A stretch of 64,000 bases of DNA, from positions 3,067,987 through 3,131,986 of the forward strand of contig NW_023998490.1 of assembly GCF_014805625.2 (NCBI RefSeq), written 5' to 3'. Below are positions 36,601 to 52,345 of this stretch, piece by piece (the stretch's first letter is position 1; the number at the start of each line of letters is the position of its first letter). The notes beneath the pieces were generated by a model. The model saw nothing but the letters and a program-made list of their open reading frames with translations, ran no database searches and was not told the origin of the DNA. A program made the position numbers and the translations under genes. The stretch comes from Glossina fuscipes (lineage: Eukaryota > Arthropoda > Insecta > Diptera > Glossinidae).

Positions 36601-39600
36601 ATTTTAGATCAATTTTGCTGTGTCCGTCTGTCCATCAGTGATCTGCTGTTGCAAAAGGCTAATATTTACATGAGTAGCCGACTAGGTAAGGCTCGTACCA
36701 ACAAATGCAACGTTCGCGGGTTTAAATCTCAAAACCCTTAGGATTTAGTTTGCTCGTAGCTATAGTGAGCTCTTAGTCGTTAAGACATAACACTTATTGA
36801 TTGAGCCATCAATTCCTTATTTGTTTCTTCTTTCTCATTTCTTTCTGAACATTATCGGAAGCGTCGAATAGGGGATATATGAGAATAATTTCGATCGATG
36901 CAGTCAAATATGGGCGACCGTTACCACTAAAATGGTGAAACTATGATGCTTCGATTGCTTAGTGCAGAGTGCGAATAGATAAAACATTTGTACTTACTTA
37001 AATTAAATTCATTTAGCGGTGGATTGTTGCTATTTAAAGTCGTGCCATTTGTATTGATTTGTTTTATATATTTTCATTTTGAAATTATTTATATATTTTT
37101 CGGTTTCTTTTTGCTATTCTTCTCCCTTTTATTATATATATTTTCACGCTATTTAAACAATTGATTTATTAAAGTAATTTATATTGAAATTCTTCACCTC
37201 ATTTCATTTATTTTAGCTATTGCTGTTGTTGTTGATACTTTTTTTTTATACTTTAATTACACTTTAGACAGTTGTGGCGTGTTCTTATTTTAATTTTACT
37301 ATATATTTTTCTCTTTTTTTGCTTCATTATTTAATTTTGCGCTATGGCGTTGGAATACTTTTTATTCAAATAACAATGTTGATGATCGTAGTGATAACGA
37401 TGCAGTTCGGGTAAGCTTTTAAATTGTGGTGCTATTTAGCTGCTCTTGTTGTTAATATTGATGATGATTATGATGACTAGCACACGAATGTATTAAACGA
37501 TCTTTAAACGATTTAAACAGACGCATATGAATGTGTGTGTGTATACGTGTTTGTATATGTGTATGTTTACATTTATATATTTATGCATTACACACACACA
37601 CACACACGCACAAACACAGGCGCGCACACTGTTTAGGTACTCTCCGCAAAACAACAAAAACAACAACAATAGCTAACGTCAAATGATTGATTTATTTAAA
37701 TTAATTCACTTGTGTTGTGGGCAAAAACGATACGTTCACTCGTTCATTTATTTTCTCCTTTTAATTGAAAAATTTTTGTTTTTCATTTCTATTTCAGTTT
37801 TTATTTAATTTTTTTTTTTTTGGTTTTCGTATTAATTTTTCAATTAATTTTATTTACTATATACAAAATATACAAACTGAACGTAAGTTTTGCTTTTGTA
37901 TTCGCTACTCATTTATTATTGTTGTTATATTGGTTTAACACTATCAATTAATTGATAGTTTTCGCGTCTTAGTCACAACGCACTCAACAACGTACGATCA
38001 ACGACTGACTACCATAACAATTATATTCACTGATCGTACATACCGATCAACCAACTAACTAACTAACCAACCGACCAACCAACGAACCAACCAACATATC
38101 AACCTATCAGCAAGTCAGCCAGCTAGTCGGCCTGGCAGGCAGGCACAACTAACTAACAAAAATTAAGCAAACAAATAAACAAACGAACCTATGAAAATTT
38201 AGTTAAGCAGCCGGCCGGTCGGCAACTCAGTCAACCAGCCGACGTTGTAGTCGTCATCCATCGTAATTCATAGCTACATATTTGCGCTTGTTTGTTGTAT
38301 AGTAAGTAAATGGGCATGTGCAGGTTCGCGTACAAGTGTTCACAACTACATCGGCTAGACAGACAGTCCGACTAGCAAGCAGGCAAACAGACGGGCAAGC
38401 AAGTCTCAGCAGCGAGTAATCATTTCAATACAAATTTTTTAATACAGACAAACATATAGTATATATAAAAGCATACATATACACATGCATACATACTTAT
38501 ATATATATATATGCCGGTGTACATATTAATTTTGATAAGAAATAAAGAAGAAAAGGAAATAAGGCACAAACTCTGCTAGCGGCAGGGTTATACTTTAAAT
38601 GCATTATTATGAAAAGTTTGACAACGAAACCTGGGTCACCCTACGAACATAACAGTCAGTGAGTGATTCGATTCAATTGCGTTTTTGTTTAATTTCAGCT
38701 TACTTGATATATAACGCAATTTTTTTTTTCCATTTTTTTTCAATCTCTCCTGCTTGCATTAAAATAATTTCATTCTCGATCCCTAGATTTGCGGCCACTC
38801 CCGTGCGAAAAAGCATTGAATTTGCGAATAACAATTTGGAATTATAAATACATTGCGTTATTTGCTGATATAATCCTGCCGACGTTCATCGATCTCGTTA
38901 TTTAATTAGATCTAATGGCGAAATTTTATATTTTATTTATTTTTAACTTGTCTTATGAAGCAAAAAAATATTCTTAAAAAACAAATAAGAACATTATAGT
39001 CGCACAATTAGATACCCTGCACTACTTCGCCATAGCATAATTATTCACTCGTTTTGGTTATAATAACAACAAATGTTCCACACTATTTTCAAGCAAAGTC
39101 ATGGTCTTCATGAAGAGGCGCATATTGGACAAATCCTTATATACGGTGGTATCCAAAAAATTGACCTTCGTGGGCTAAATGCGCTGCGATTGTCTGCTAT
39201 GAAAATTTCCTCTTATGAATTAATTTCCACCATGAATATTAAATATCATACCTTTTTATTATATAAAGAATCATTTATCTTAGGAACGTGTATATGAGAA
39301 TACAATTTCTCATACCAATTTAGAGTGTCGAAGTGCTATTATGCAGGGAGTTCTGTCAAAAATTTTGAAAATTGCAATTTTTTTCCATACTGCGGCTTTT
39401 CGGAATTCGCCTTTATTTAGAGTGTAGTCGTCATTGGGTCAAAGCACGTCAGTCGGCAAAATATCTCAAAAATTGAGACCTGCTTAATAAAAGTTAAGGG
39501 AATCTTAAACCCTGTTAAAGACTGTTACATATACCCCAAGTAGTATACAAGTGACTATAAAGAAAAAAATTCATCATCTGTATTCACTTTATTCATTTTT

Positions 39601-42600
39601 CAAATATAAGTTATTCTATCAGAGGCATTGTAGAAAAGGTGAAGTGTTCAGAACTCTATAGCTATGTAGCATATTTTTTGAATTTTTGAAAGTCGGAAGA
39701 CCTGAAATAGAGAAAACTGATAAAAATTGTCATAAATTATCAATTTTGCAATGATGCGCCCGAAAGCCTAATACTGACTTATTTGTTTATTTTTAGTATA
39801 TACTAAATTCATAAGAAAATTTACCACGAAGTTATCGTAATTGAAATATTAGATACGTTGGAAATTCACACAAAATTTATTTCAAAATTGATTAATTAAT
39901 TTAATTTTATACTCTTTTTTATTGGTAAAAGATGACTCACTAGTATAGCCAATCGTTTTGTAAGATAGAAAAGTATGCTTATGATTTTTTATAAGGCGTA
40001 TATTTATATATATAATTGATCGCAAATATATGTGATTTCCCATTGAGAGCGAAAAAAATTTGGAAAAAAACTTCTTTATTTGTCAAAATAGTTCCCCTTA
40101 GGGTTAGAATAGTTTTCCAGAGAATCGTCAAGTTACTAAAAAAGATCATCAGCAATAGTCTCCTCCTTTTCATTGTGTATAATCCAGAAGTATTTGAGGC
40201 AGACCCATTTTTAATTGCACCTATTGATTCAGATTCAGTTCTTGGATTGATTTAAGCCCGTCTGCCCCTATTGTTTTCTTGTATCCAATATACAGGTTGC
40301 AATTTTTAAGATATTTTGATGAAGTATTTATTACTTCTTCCTTTTTTTCCCCTATACGCATAACACGAGACAAGAGCAGGGAGACAGGAATGAAGAGTGT
40401 TTGCAGTCTGGGAGGGTCGGTAATTGTTACCAATTTATTTACCAAGCGCCCGCTACAGTTACGACTACAAAGTAATTAAAGAATAATTTAACGCACGGGA
40501 ACTTGTGTGGGGGTATGCCGACATGATAGTTGCGCTTACTACGTGCTCGTCTGTTGTATTTTAGTATTAGTGTCTTCCCCTTCTTTGTGGACAATTCGTT
40601 TTAGATTTGAAGTAATGAATCTTCGTTTCATCGATTGTTATGAATCGACAAAGAAACTCGTCTTTGTTGTGGTAAAATATTGCTGAACGCTTCATAGAAG
40701 TATCTTTACGAGATTTTCTTTACTTTAAGTTAACAAGGGATCTATCTTGCAGCAAACTTTTTTTCATCCAAACTTTTTGTCACCATACGATGTACAGCTA
40801 GCTGCGTTTGAAATGCTTACCATGCCTGGCAATTCGCGCACACACATCATCTCGTCTTTACCACATCAAGAGCGATCACATCGTTTAGAGAATTACGGCT
40901 ATGTTCGTGTTAGCAGCTAATACGTTTTTCCCTCAAACGTCACCGTTCAATACTTGCTTGTTGTAAACGAAGGAGTAGAGTCTTCGAGAGTAAAACTTGA
41001 CTCGGTCGTGACAGCGATTAGCGCGACGTTTTTCAAAATCATGGAATGAGGAATTTTTTGTTGTTTTATAAGTACACTAAGAGTATTCATTGTTGATGCA
41101 ATAAAAACGTAAAACGTCTTCAGAAGCAAACTTAAACTTTATAAAGTCAGTATTTGCGACCATAATGAGCCTTAGTAAGCAATTTATACTTCAAGTCCAG
41201 TGCTTTCGGCGTTCACTTCGTATTTATTGTGTACGCAATCGCGATCTATAGTCGATTTAAACTTCCGTCCGAGTGTCCTAAGCTTAGAATGCGAATATAT
41301 TCGTCAGTTTGGCCTAAGATTTACAAACTTGTAAGTTCTAAAATTGAGACACTAGGCTTCAATAAAGGCTATTTATTTCCAAATGCTATTGTGATCGAAA
41401 ACAAAGGTGGGAGAACTTGTTTATAAAATGAAAAATCTTTATTTATTCTTAAAAACCAATTTTATCGCGTTTATTGCCTTCATAACACTCAAATAATATT
41501 CCTTATGACCCGCTTGGCCTGGCGCGATCGTGCAAGAAAATTGTTAACATAATCTGGAAGTTTGAACGACTTTGGCACGGTTTTTCGGTCTTGGTTCACT
41601 CTTTGCAGAACTGGAGGCATCAGAAACACCACAAACTATATATATATTCTTGTTAAGCATCAAATTCTAAATCGATTTGAGCATGTTGTCTGTTCGTGTA
41701 CATTCTCCTGGTCGTAAAATTTAATCCGTGGTCTTCATATTTGATACAAACATTGGAAGTTCTTGCACGCATGTTGATAATGAAAGTAGGCCAAATCGTT
41801 CGAAGAACAGATCCGCAGCACCACGTAAAGTGAGAACACCTTTGTTTTTCAAAAGAAATAAAAAACTGGTTTTTTGCTTAGTACTCATCAGGAGATAAAT
41901 GTACGAAACTTTGAACTCATATTCACCGGGTGATGCTGTGGCACCCGTACAAAAATGAAAAAATTTGACCGCGCGTACCCAATATTAAAGTGTATCAAAA
42001 TTTAATTTTGTTTTCAATAACTTTTAAAGGCGCGGAAACAAGCGTCAAAAACCTTGCAAAGTATATAAATTCTTAACCAGTTTCAAATCTGGAATGCACC
42101 TAAACAAGTTCGTGTGTCCATTTGTCAACATCTGCCGTTAGAGAAAATGAAGATATCGCCTATAAATTTACAAAAGAATTCAGAAGTGGCTTAAACATTT
42201 CCAACGACACGCCTATTATGCCCATACGCTTGTGCGATAAAAATTTTTATTTTGCAAATAGAAAATATAAGCCTCACCCACTCTATGCAGTGTATAAAAA
42301 TTTTTATTTCTTTTAATTTTTTGTTTCCTTTTAGGATAATGGATATAAAATTTCGGTTACGACCGAATATAATTGTCTTACTTATTTTTTGTTCACAATG
42401 TTTACAATTTAAATTAATTGAAGACCTCACCTGCTCAGAGCTTAATATATCTTCAAGATATCGGTGTAAAATTTGACTCAAGCGTTTGTTAAAGTTATCT
42501 AAAAGTTCAGATGAACTTTAATCGAAACCGAAGCTATCTTCTTTCGTCATGGAACAACCAAAACAACTAAGCAACGATGAAGTGGATGTTGCTTGAGTTA

Positions 42601-45600
42601 ATAAACTTTTGACCCGAAAAACTCCTCTATACATTTCATTGTATCAATTAATGGTTATAAGGTGTACAGTAGTACACCAGCACAGCAGACGGTACGTCTA
42701 TTATCTTGTTAATTATGATAGGGTTTCATTGTAGCTGTTAGTCTTGCCTTTCGTCGTTCTGCCATGATTTACCTGATTTGAGGAGTACCTAAATCACTAT
42801 TAAGTTCGTGTGGATGTTTTCACCGCTTAGAAGAATTTGAGATACATCAATATTTTATTATACCGATCTAAGCTTGTCCCTCCGTCTGACTGCCTGTCTG
42901 CCGTTTATCCAAATATTTTCGTACTCAATCTACAGGTCGCAGTTTTCAAGATATTTTGATGAAATTTAACAGACTAATAGATTTTTGACCCAAGAAGGAT
43001 GGACGCTATTAAAGTTGTTCGGGTAGTTGTTTTTCACCACATCCCGTTTGACGGCTTACTCTGAAGCATGGTTAAATGAGTAAGTGCAGTGAACGGAGTG
43101 ATCGTGGCCGACTGCAATGTTTTCACTTGTTTTTGTATCTTTGCAACAAATTTAAATGAAAAGCTCTCGCATTCGTTTAACTATGAAGTTCACTGAATTT
43201 ATTTTGAGAAAAGAAACAAAAAGAAAACGAAAAAATTCGTTCAATTATTAAACTCCCTCTACTTACGCACATCAAACTTTTCGATGAAAGATTTAAATAA
43301 TCTGTAGGTCTTGTTATCATTGTTGCTTTTGTTTCCAATCACTTTGCTTTGAGGGTAGCAGTGCAAAAGAGATCAACAAGAAAGCAATCAGACGTACGAG
43401 ACTGATGGGTGCATACTTTAATAAACTATAATAAGCTATATATAAGCTATATATATATATATACAAATACATTATATATAATATTCACGGACGACATTCA
43501 GTCGTCCTAGTCTTATTGGTGGCACTTTTTTTTGATTTGAGTTCTTATTTAGATGTACGTCTGTCTATTCATAGAATATTAACGTAATTATGTTTACATA
43601 CCTATAGCAATTGCTGTGGGTTATCGGAAGGACATCCCGCAAGCAGTTGCATTGAAACCACAAAATTTATGCAAGTTAACGAATACACAAGATCCGTAAC
43701 ACGAAAATATTGGCATGAAACCGTATTATTTTAAGTTTACAGTAGATAAGTGTGAGCGCTTGTAGAGTTAATTGAAAAGAAAGAGTTATGCTTGCGGTTT
43801 ATAAATCTCATTTAAATATTATTCAAATTGTACAAGATATGATAATATTGTACAAGTGATGATAATATTTAAATAATTAATTATGCTTCAAATCAAAAGG
43901 CAAAAGTGTTTACGGTAGCCCAATAAAATCTACATACGGTACGGCAAGTTAAAGTTTCTCTTCTGTTTAAGACTGCATCTATAGTTTAAAAATCAAAAAG
44001 TATATTCCATGCGACACAGAAACTTATATTATATAATACTTCAAGATTCCTATTTTTGGCATAAGGTAAAGATAGAACAGATAGATAGAACAGTCTACAT
44101 ACAGCACCACTGAAAGTTTCGAGAAAGAACGTCATTAGCTAACGGTACTTAGTTTTTGTACTTCTTTTCGTACATTTAAATAATAATAATACCAAATAAG
44201 GCGAATTCCTTTTCTTTCTCTCCCGGAAAATTTCACAAAATATACGAAAACGCAAAACAATCTCTCAAAAAGTTAGAAATATGATTAGAAAATTAAGATG
44301 TAGAGAAAAATCTTACGGAAAAATACAAAAACAATTGGAATCACGCAAACAATCCAGCCAAACATACTTACAGAGCGCGACAGGGTTGTAACGTATGAAA
44401 AAAATAGTGCAAATAGTACAAAAGAGCTAGAAAAATATAAGCCAAATAGTATTCATTCCGAAGTCGTTCGAAATACTTTAAGAGCCAACGATTTTCATAG
44501 CCATTCATAGACATGCGTCCCCAAACCATGACAGACCTTCCGCCGTGCTTTTCAGTTGGTAATAAATTTTGGATTGCCATCGCTACATTAGGTCTCCGCC
44601 TTATTTTTTTGTCTACCTTCGTATCCGACTATGTCAAACTTATATTCGTCACCAAAAATTAATTACTCTTTTCCAAAAGTTTATCGAGTCATCTTTTTGG
44701 GGTTTTCCAACTCGAATTGGACCCCAATTCGAATTAACTTCACTTATAAATGGTCCTTTTCTTTGAAAGCGGCGTTCGTCCTTGGACCAAAGTACGTCAA
44801 TGTACCAAATTTCATAAAATATCCCAAAAATTGTGACCTGTAGGTTGAATAGGCAGACAGGAAGACAATCGCCAATGGATGGATGATAAAGCGATTCAGA
44901 AACTGATTCTTATTCTCGATCGATCAGTATTATGAGAGCTAGGACTATCTCATCTTGCGTGCATTCGCACAAACTTTTGTAATCTTCCCTTGTACCACAA
45001 ATGGCGTAGAGTACAACAAATTTATACTAAAAAAAGTTGCCCATTTCTAATAAAAAGTAATATTTTAACAAACTAAACGAAAGTGCCAAATCGGGTATGA
45101 TATTTTTTTTTATTTTTATTTCTTCCCCTATAAGCTATAGTTAGCAAAAATAAATATTTATACGAGAACAAGAACCAATTTTTAATATTTATTGATGAAA
45201 GGAACTGACCGACGTTTTACATTTTTCACCCCTTTTCGCAGGGGAAGTAAGGCTTTATATAGTACCAGGTCTAATTTATGTAGCATTATGATGGAAGATG
45301 AGGAAGACTAAGTTTTCAGATAAAGAAAAAAAAGAGACAAAATAGGTGTACTAAATTTGAACCAGGTCGGATCAACTTTTGAAGCCCTCCTTGAGGATTT
45401 CGTAAAAAGAATTGTGATTTTTACTAAATTTTTAACTATAAATTAAGGTTAGGATAGTGAAGTGTGATATTTTAATGATAGGTCATACCTGCTAACCGTT
45501 GCTTTGTTTTAATTCAATTTTATCCCCTTTCGTACTAACCTTGGCGGTATACATATATTCTGAAGCTAAACGTAATACATTGCCTATTAACTCTTTAGTT

Positions 45601-46825
45601 AAGGGGAAAACGCTTTGAGTCATGAGTACGAAAAATTTACCTCAATATAGGCGAGTACATAAGAGACGCAAATACCAGCTCAACTCATACTCGGTTGCAG
45701 CTACAGTGACTGCTCAGTCGGTAAAATCCCCTAAACTGTGGCACATACACTTTGTAGTACCTCGGATCTTTATGTTCGCAAAACGACTCTTTATTCATGA
45801 ATTTATATGTTAACCTTTATCATTTTACGCCACATACCCTTTAGGGATTGAGTGCGTCTTAATTTAAATACCACTTATTTAGTCAATCAATCAATCACTT
45901 CATTATTTATTACGAAGAGACCCTCCACTCTCTTCTATGTTTGGTGGCCTTGGCTTTCGAACACCCGAACGACAAGAAACGAACTTACTATTGCAAGCAT
46001 ATTACGCGCCTTTGAATGATGTTATCACTCTCGGTGCTTATAAGCAACGCCGCGTTGATCTTTACTTCTTGAAGATCGAAAGCCAATTCTCATCTAATCA
46101 GATTGGCGTTGCCAGTCCGTAGTTTACCAGTCTGGTTCGAACTCAAATTCATAGCTCAAATCGGGGTTAGCTCATCAAGTTGGTCAGTCTGTGGGATCGC
46201 ACATTCTCTCATCTGTTGGCTGTTCTATATCAATCCTAGATTACCTTAAGGCACGTAGAATACATTCAAAAGTAGTTGGGAGACCATAATGAGGTAGTAT
46301 TTTGTTCGTCACATAATATACCCTCTTCTCAGCGATTTTTGCTTAAAAATATTAAATAACGTACATTTTCTGGCGTAAACTTTTTTTAAAATGGTGCCTT
46401 CCGTATGGAATCGTCGTAAAAATGTTCCGATTCAATCTATTTTCCAAGGAGCTCGTCTTTAAGACAAAATGTCAATCAGTGTAAAACTTTTCATGAAAAA
46501 ATTCTTGAAAAGTTCGACAAACAGACAGGAACAAATAGACTTAAAAGGAGGGGGAGAAAAAAATGATTCCGAATCGATTGGTATAATAAGTTTTGGGTCT
46601 TAAATGCTTCGCCCGTGATGTAGGGCATAAAAATATTCATATATTAAATTAGTGATATATTACCGTATAATGTGCTTACTTGAGCTTGTACGAATAGCGT
46701 AGAGGTGTTTACTTAAAATAAAAACAAAATTATATTTATTTCTTTTCTATTAAAAAGAATTCAAACTGCCCAAGTTGATTTATATGAACATTGCATTTAT
46801 AAACCGCACATATATCGCAAAAAAA

Positions 46826-46856
<31 letters not shown>

Positions 46857-49800
46857 CGACCACATAAACTATATATGTTATATTGCTTTATGAATTTGAA
46901 TTATATGTGCACGCGGATGTTTGCTTTTTTTAAATGTGTCGTCGTCGTTGTTGTCTTCAAATTAGTCGGCTCAGTTTTCTCGTCTCTTGTTTTTGCTTCT
47001 GTTTCTATTTTTTATATTAAATTGTTGTTTTCTCTCTCTCTCTTTCTTTTTCTTTCTTTTTTTTCTTTCCCACTTGTTTTTCGTAATCTATTTAATTTTT
47101 GTTGAAATATTTTTAGAATTTCATACGAACGAGCAAAATAACATAAGGAATGGAAAACGCCATTTCTGAGGTATGAGTAAGTGTGTGCGCGTGATTTTAT
47201 TTAGCGTTAAACGTCTTTTAAAATATTTATTTATTTTTTGATTATATCAAATTACTTTAGAGCGCAATGTGATAACTAACTTCTCTCTAAACGCTCTACT
47301 CATTACACGTTCCAAGATGCGTCATGATGACGTCCGGTGTTTTGATTGCAATTAGTTAATAGAGACTGTGTAAGTGTATGTAACAACAGGCATTTTCAAC
47401 GTTTTAAGCAATTAGCAATTATCACCTGTTATCGTGTATTGCGACAAACACGTGCCCAGATCGTTTCGCACAAACATATTTAATATGCGTAACTGTGAGA
47501 GAAGAACCAAACATCGTTAAACAAAGTTGAGAGGATTAGGGGTTCTAAGTTGAGAACGGTTTCAAGGCAATGACGAATTCACAGGAAAGTCAATTTCTTC
47601 TCCCAAACTATGCAGTTTTTTGCTATTATCCTTTTCAATTTTATTCGTTTGCTTTTGGCCTTTGCGTCTTTTTTGTCTTTTTTTTTCTTTGTCTCTGACA
47701 ACGCTAACGTTAAGTTACTTTTTTGTATAATATTAGAGTAAAATAATGTGATAGAATAGTGTAATTTTTTTCATCGTCTTCTTATCTTAATGTAGTGCCT
47801 TCCAGAGGAAAACTTCGGAAACCTTATAACGTTTTTATATACTTAAATATTGAATTAGATCTTACGCCAAGCTCATCATCCGACCTGTAAAGCAAAGGGT
47901 GAAAAAATAAAAAAAAAAATAAAATTTCTGAATATTCTCAACAATGAAAATCGGGCTTTAAAGTCCATTACGAGAAGATGAAGCTTCTTGACTGATAAGG
48001 CCGAACTATAATAGAATATAAGGAAGCGTCTCTATGCCCAACTGGATTTGTATTTTGAACAAAGGGGGCAACGTGGAGCAGAGACGGAAACTTGAAATAT
48101 TATAGAGGCATTTATCCAAGTGCTGTGTGTCTTTTATCATCAAAAAACGTCAATCAATATTGTTCGATAACACATCCATTCAGTGTTATGGTGCACCCAA
48201 CCTGGGAATATATAGAAAATATATTGGAAACTTTTTCGTTTTTACCAGTTATAAGCCATTACAATGGTATTTGCATATTGATCGTTCGAAAACGGCTCAA
48301 AATTTGAAATTACAAATATTGAAAGACCCTACATATGAAGGCATTTGCATGCATTAAACAAACAATCACTATTCACTTTTGCATTAGCTAATTGAAGACT
48401 GATGTGTTTTCAGTGTTCTTAGAAATCCTTTCAAATTTGAACATTTGGAGATTGCTTATGAATTGTTTCGTTGTTTATTATTATACATCAATAATAAAAA
48501 CAAAAGATAGGCACATATAATTGCTCGTAAACAGACGGCACACGGCATGTAAACTTTGAACACAGCTCCGAACAATTACCTGGACATTATAGCCGGACTA
48601 GGCCGACTCCTAAATGACTTACATCACTTTGTCTAGTAAAAATCCTATTGTCGCTACACAACACAAATATTGCACCCTCTTTTTATATGAAGTTCCTATT
48701 ATGGAGCTGTATATTAAAAATTACACCTATTTGCAAATAACGATTTACTTCCTTAATAATGGTTGCGCCTGAGGAGGTTCTAGCATTCAAACATGTTCAA
48801 AATTCGGTACAGTTCATTTTTATATCAACTTGCTATTATGAATCAATGCGGTTCGCAAAATTGCCCTAGCCGGTCCAACGTTCCCATATCACTTTAGAAT
48901 GCCGAAATACTATTACTTAGTCACATTTTTCGAGAAATTTTAAAATTGTAATTTTTTGCCAACATGGCGTTATTTCGAAATAGGGCGCTATATGCGGACT
49001 GGTCGACCACCAGTGTTATTGCAGGTCCCTTCGGTCAATAAAATACCTACTTCTTGTTCATCCTAAATATTTTTAACTTTGTCAACTTGCAAAGGTAAAT
49101 CTCGGTGTATGCTTCGCATGTTTCTTTGAGGAGGTCTGAGTCCTCTTATGAAACCGCAAATCTTTTTGCTGAATGAATTTTTTAACTATTAACTTTCCGC
49201 ATCCAATAACTACTTTGCTTTCGACTTCTAACTTGGTCAGAGCAAAATGATGTTTCACATAGTTTGAGGTCTCAAAAATGTAGTTGGGCGCCTGAGTCTG
49301 ATAGAGTTCCTTCATATATATTCAAATTATGCTCTGATGAGCTATGTGCCGCTATTTCAATGACTTTTAATTAGTTCTTCAAATCAGGTCTTTTTACTGT
49401 TAAACTGTTTTCTTCCCTCTCCTTGGAACCGCAATCGTATCAGCTTCAAATTACCTTCAACAATTTGGTTACATGGTGTTCGTTAAATTTTATAAAATTA
49501 AATCTAAACAAATGCAAGAAGCCTTCTATCTTAAGAAAGAAGTCATTCAATACGGAATATATCATTGATTCACACAAGTTGTGAAACGTTTCTATTCGAC
49601 CAAAGATTACGTTTTACTTTGCACATTAAGCTCTCTTTATATACGACTAGGTTCGCGCTTGGTTCCATTAAGGGGTGGTCCAAAGAGCTGACAGAACCTT
49701 ACTTTACAAACATGCTGTACATGTGCTTAATTAAATTCTGCTCTCCTTCCTATAGGTGTTACATAGATTCAGTTAAATCAGTTCAAAAGCAATTGCTGTT

Positions 49801-51277
49801 ACTTGCCCTAACGAATTTGGGTTGCGACCCACTTGTCTCACTGCCTCCTTAGGGAAATAGGTTTCTTCTGAAACGTAAATTTATTATTGCTGTTTCCTTC
49901 CTAATTAAGTTAATTAATGATAATACCATCGATTCGCTCACATTACGTGATGGGATAAGCTTTGATATCCCTAATCGCTTGTTTAGGCACTCTACTTTCA
50001 TGAAGCGTAGTTCATGAAAATATAATTATGAGCTGTTTAATCCGTTCAGAGCTGTTTGCAGAAGCCTAAATGATGTCTATCACTTAATCTCAACATCGGA
50101 TTCTTTAAAGACTATTAAGACAACCGGGCTTAATAGGCGCGATTTGCCTTTGACGTATTTAAACTGACTTTCGATCTTAACGTCTCACTACGGTTCGCAA
50201 ATTAACTGGTGTTGGTTACTGTTATCGGTTGCCAAGCTTTTGCATATTTGCAATGGCTTAGGGGGTCGCTTGCAATTTGGTTCATTACTGGTTGTGGGTA
50301 TGCCGCTATGCTAGTTGCGCACATGCTTTTTTCTCCTTTTTTTTCTTATTTATTTACACATGAACTATTACTTAGTTATTAATTTTTTTTCTTCACTTCG
50401 AAGAGTCAACTGAATTCGGCTGTTAATTTATTTTAGCTGAGTCTCCTTTGCAAGTAAATAAAATAAAGTAAATAAAAAGCGGACCGATCGAAACCATTTT
50501 CAATAAAATTCATACTAAGGTCAAAGCAGATTAGTGTACCAAGTTTCATCAAAATATTACAAAACTTGCGCACAAACTCAATGTATCTTGTATCAAAAGT
50601 GCTGTAGGATATAATGAATGACAAGGAAAAATCCAAAATAACAGTATAAGTTTTAACCGCTAATTTTAGTTATGCACTTTATGTCAATTGTGTTTATGAT
50701 GAAATAGTAGGTAAGAAGTCAAACTTAGTTTATGGGTTACGACAGTTCTGTAACAAAATATTTCAGCGACTTTCCGTTGTTAAAATTAATTCCTGATATT
50801 TAAATGATGAAAAAAACCGACGATTTTTTCCAGATTTATCAATTAATAACTTTTCTACATGACCCACGTATTGACCATAGCAAATTCGGACATATTGTAG
50901 TTACTATCCCATAAGTAATCGACAACTAAAATAAAACGGTTCGAAAAGAATGAAAAAAAATTGTAGAAAAATAAAAAAGAAATACTTTTGATTTTATTTG
51001 GCGGTGCGAAGCTTCTGCTTTGTAGTGTATATATTAGTCTATATGAAGATCTGCTACTTTTTATTATTATTCACGACATAACTAGGCTCTTTCGTCTTTT
51101 TCTTCTTCTAGAGTTAATTGGTGTAAGAATAGCTTTAATGAAGATTATGAATTAATTGAACAGGTTTGAATACAACCTATAAATACAACGGTAGTAACTA
51201 CAAAGCTACAAGTTTACACAGCCATATATATATAACAAATAACATATCGTTGTCATCATCATTATTGTCGTCACATT

Positions 51278-51321
<44 letters not shown>

Positions 51322-52314
51322 CGTGTGTATATGTAAGTACATGCGTGTGTGTGTTGATGATTGTAAAATAAATAAAACCAAAGTCATGACTGAATTCAAT
51401 TAAATCGATAAAACGGGTAAAAAAAGAAAACAACAACAAAAATTGTTAAACAATCGAAATAGTATATAAAAAAGAAAAAAAAAGCAAAAGAGAAAAATGG
51501 GAGCTAGTACGAAGGTGGCAACAGCCAGACCAATAGACAAACAAACACCACGCATAAGAAATAATAAAAATCACGATCGTAAACAGAAAATTGAAGCTTT
51601 AACGTGCACCGCAGCTATGATCAATAAATAGCAGCAGCAACGTAACTGTGTGTGTGTGTATAAGCCTGACTCGATGACATTACACATACGTAGGAAACAA
51701 TGCAATACCATCTACAATATGTTCATATGTCACTGTAGGTATTTCTGTATCTGATAGAAGAGTCAATTGTTTTTATTTTTTGATTGTTTTTTTCTTTCTT
51801 TTTTTTTTTTTTTTTTTGAATTAAACAGCGAAGAGAAGCAACAGCTCACAATATCAACAGTTTTCCCCTCTATTTTTGGTGTTGTAGACAAGCAGAAAAT
51901 CATTTTATAGGGTATTCTTACGGTTACCCAGCAACAACATACTAACGTAAGAGCAACAAGTAATATATGATGATCAATACAATAAAAAAAACAACGACGA
52001 CGACAACGACAGCAACAACAACAAAAACAACAACAACAATGAGAATGTCTATTGCATTCAGGGAATCGCCTTTATGGCGACGTTTTCATCATTCAGTTAC
52101 AAATAGATAGACAGACAGGCAAACACACAACATGGTATACAAACGTATACACACTCATACACGCGCACTCACCCATAGCGCATATTCATACAAACATCAA
52201 CACAAATATAAATCATGATTTTATAATAATACACAAATGTACTCATGTGCGCACATATAAACCAGCTTGTGTATATGCATGACATGAAACAAAAATTAAT
52301 AAAAACACAAAGAA

Positions 52315-52345
<31 letters not shown>

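Noticed and set aside
51995..52120. CAACAACAACAATG context with a short plus-strand frame as a new gene start
   Set aside because: The frame closes after 23 codons and the CAA run is ordinary simple sequence.
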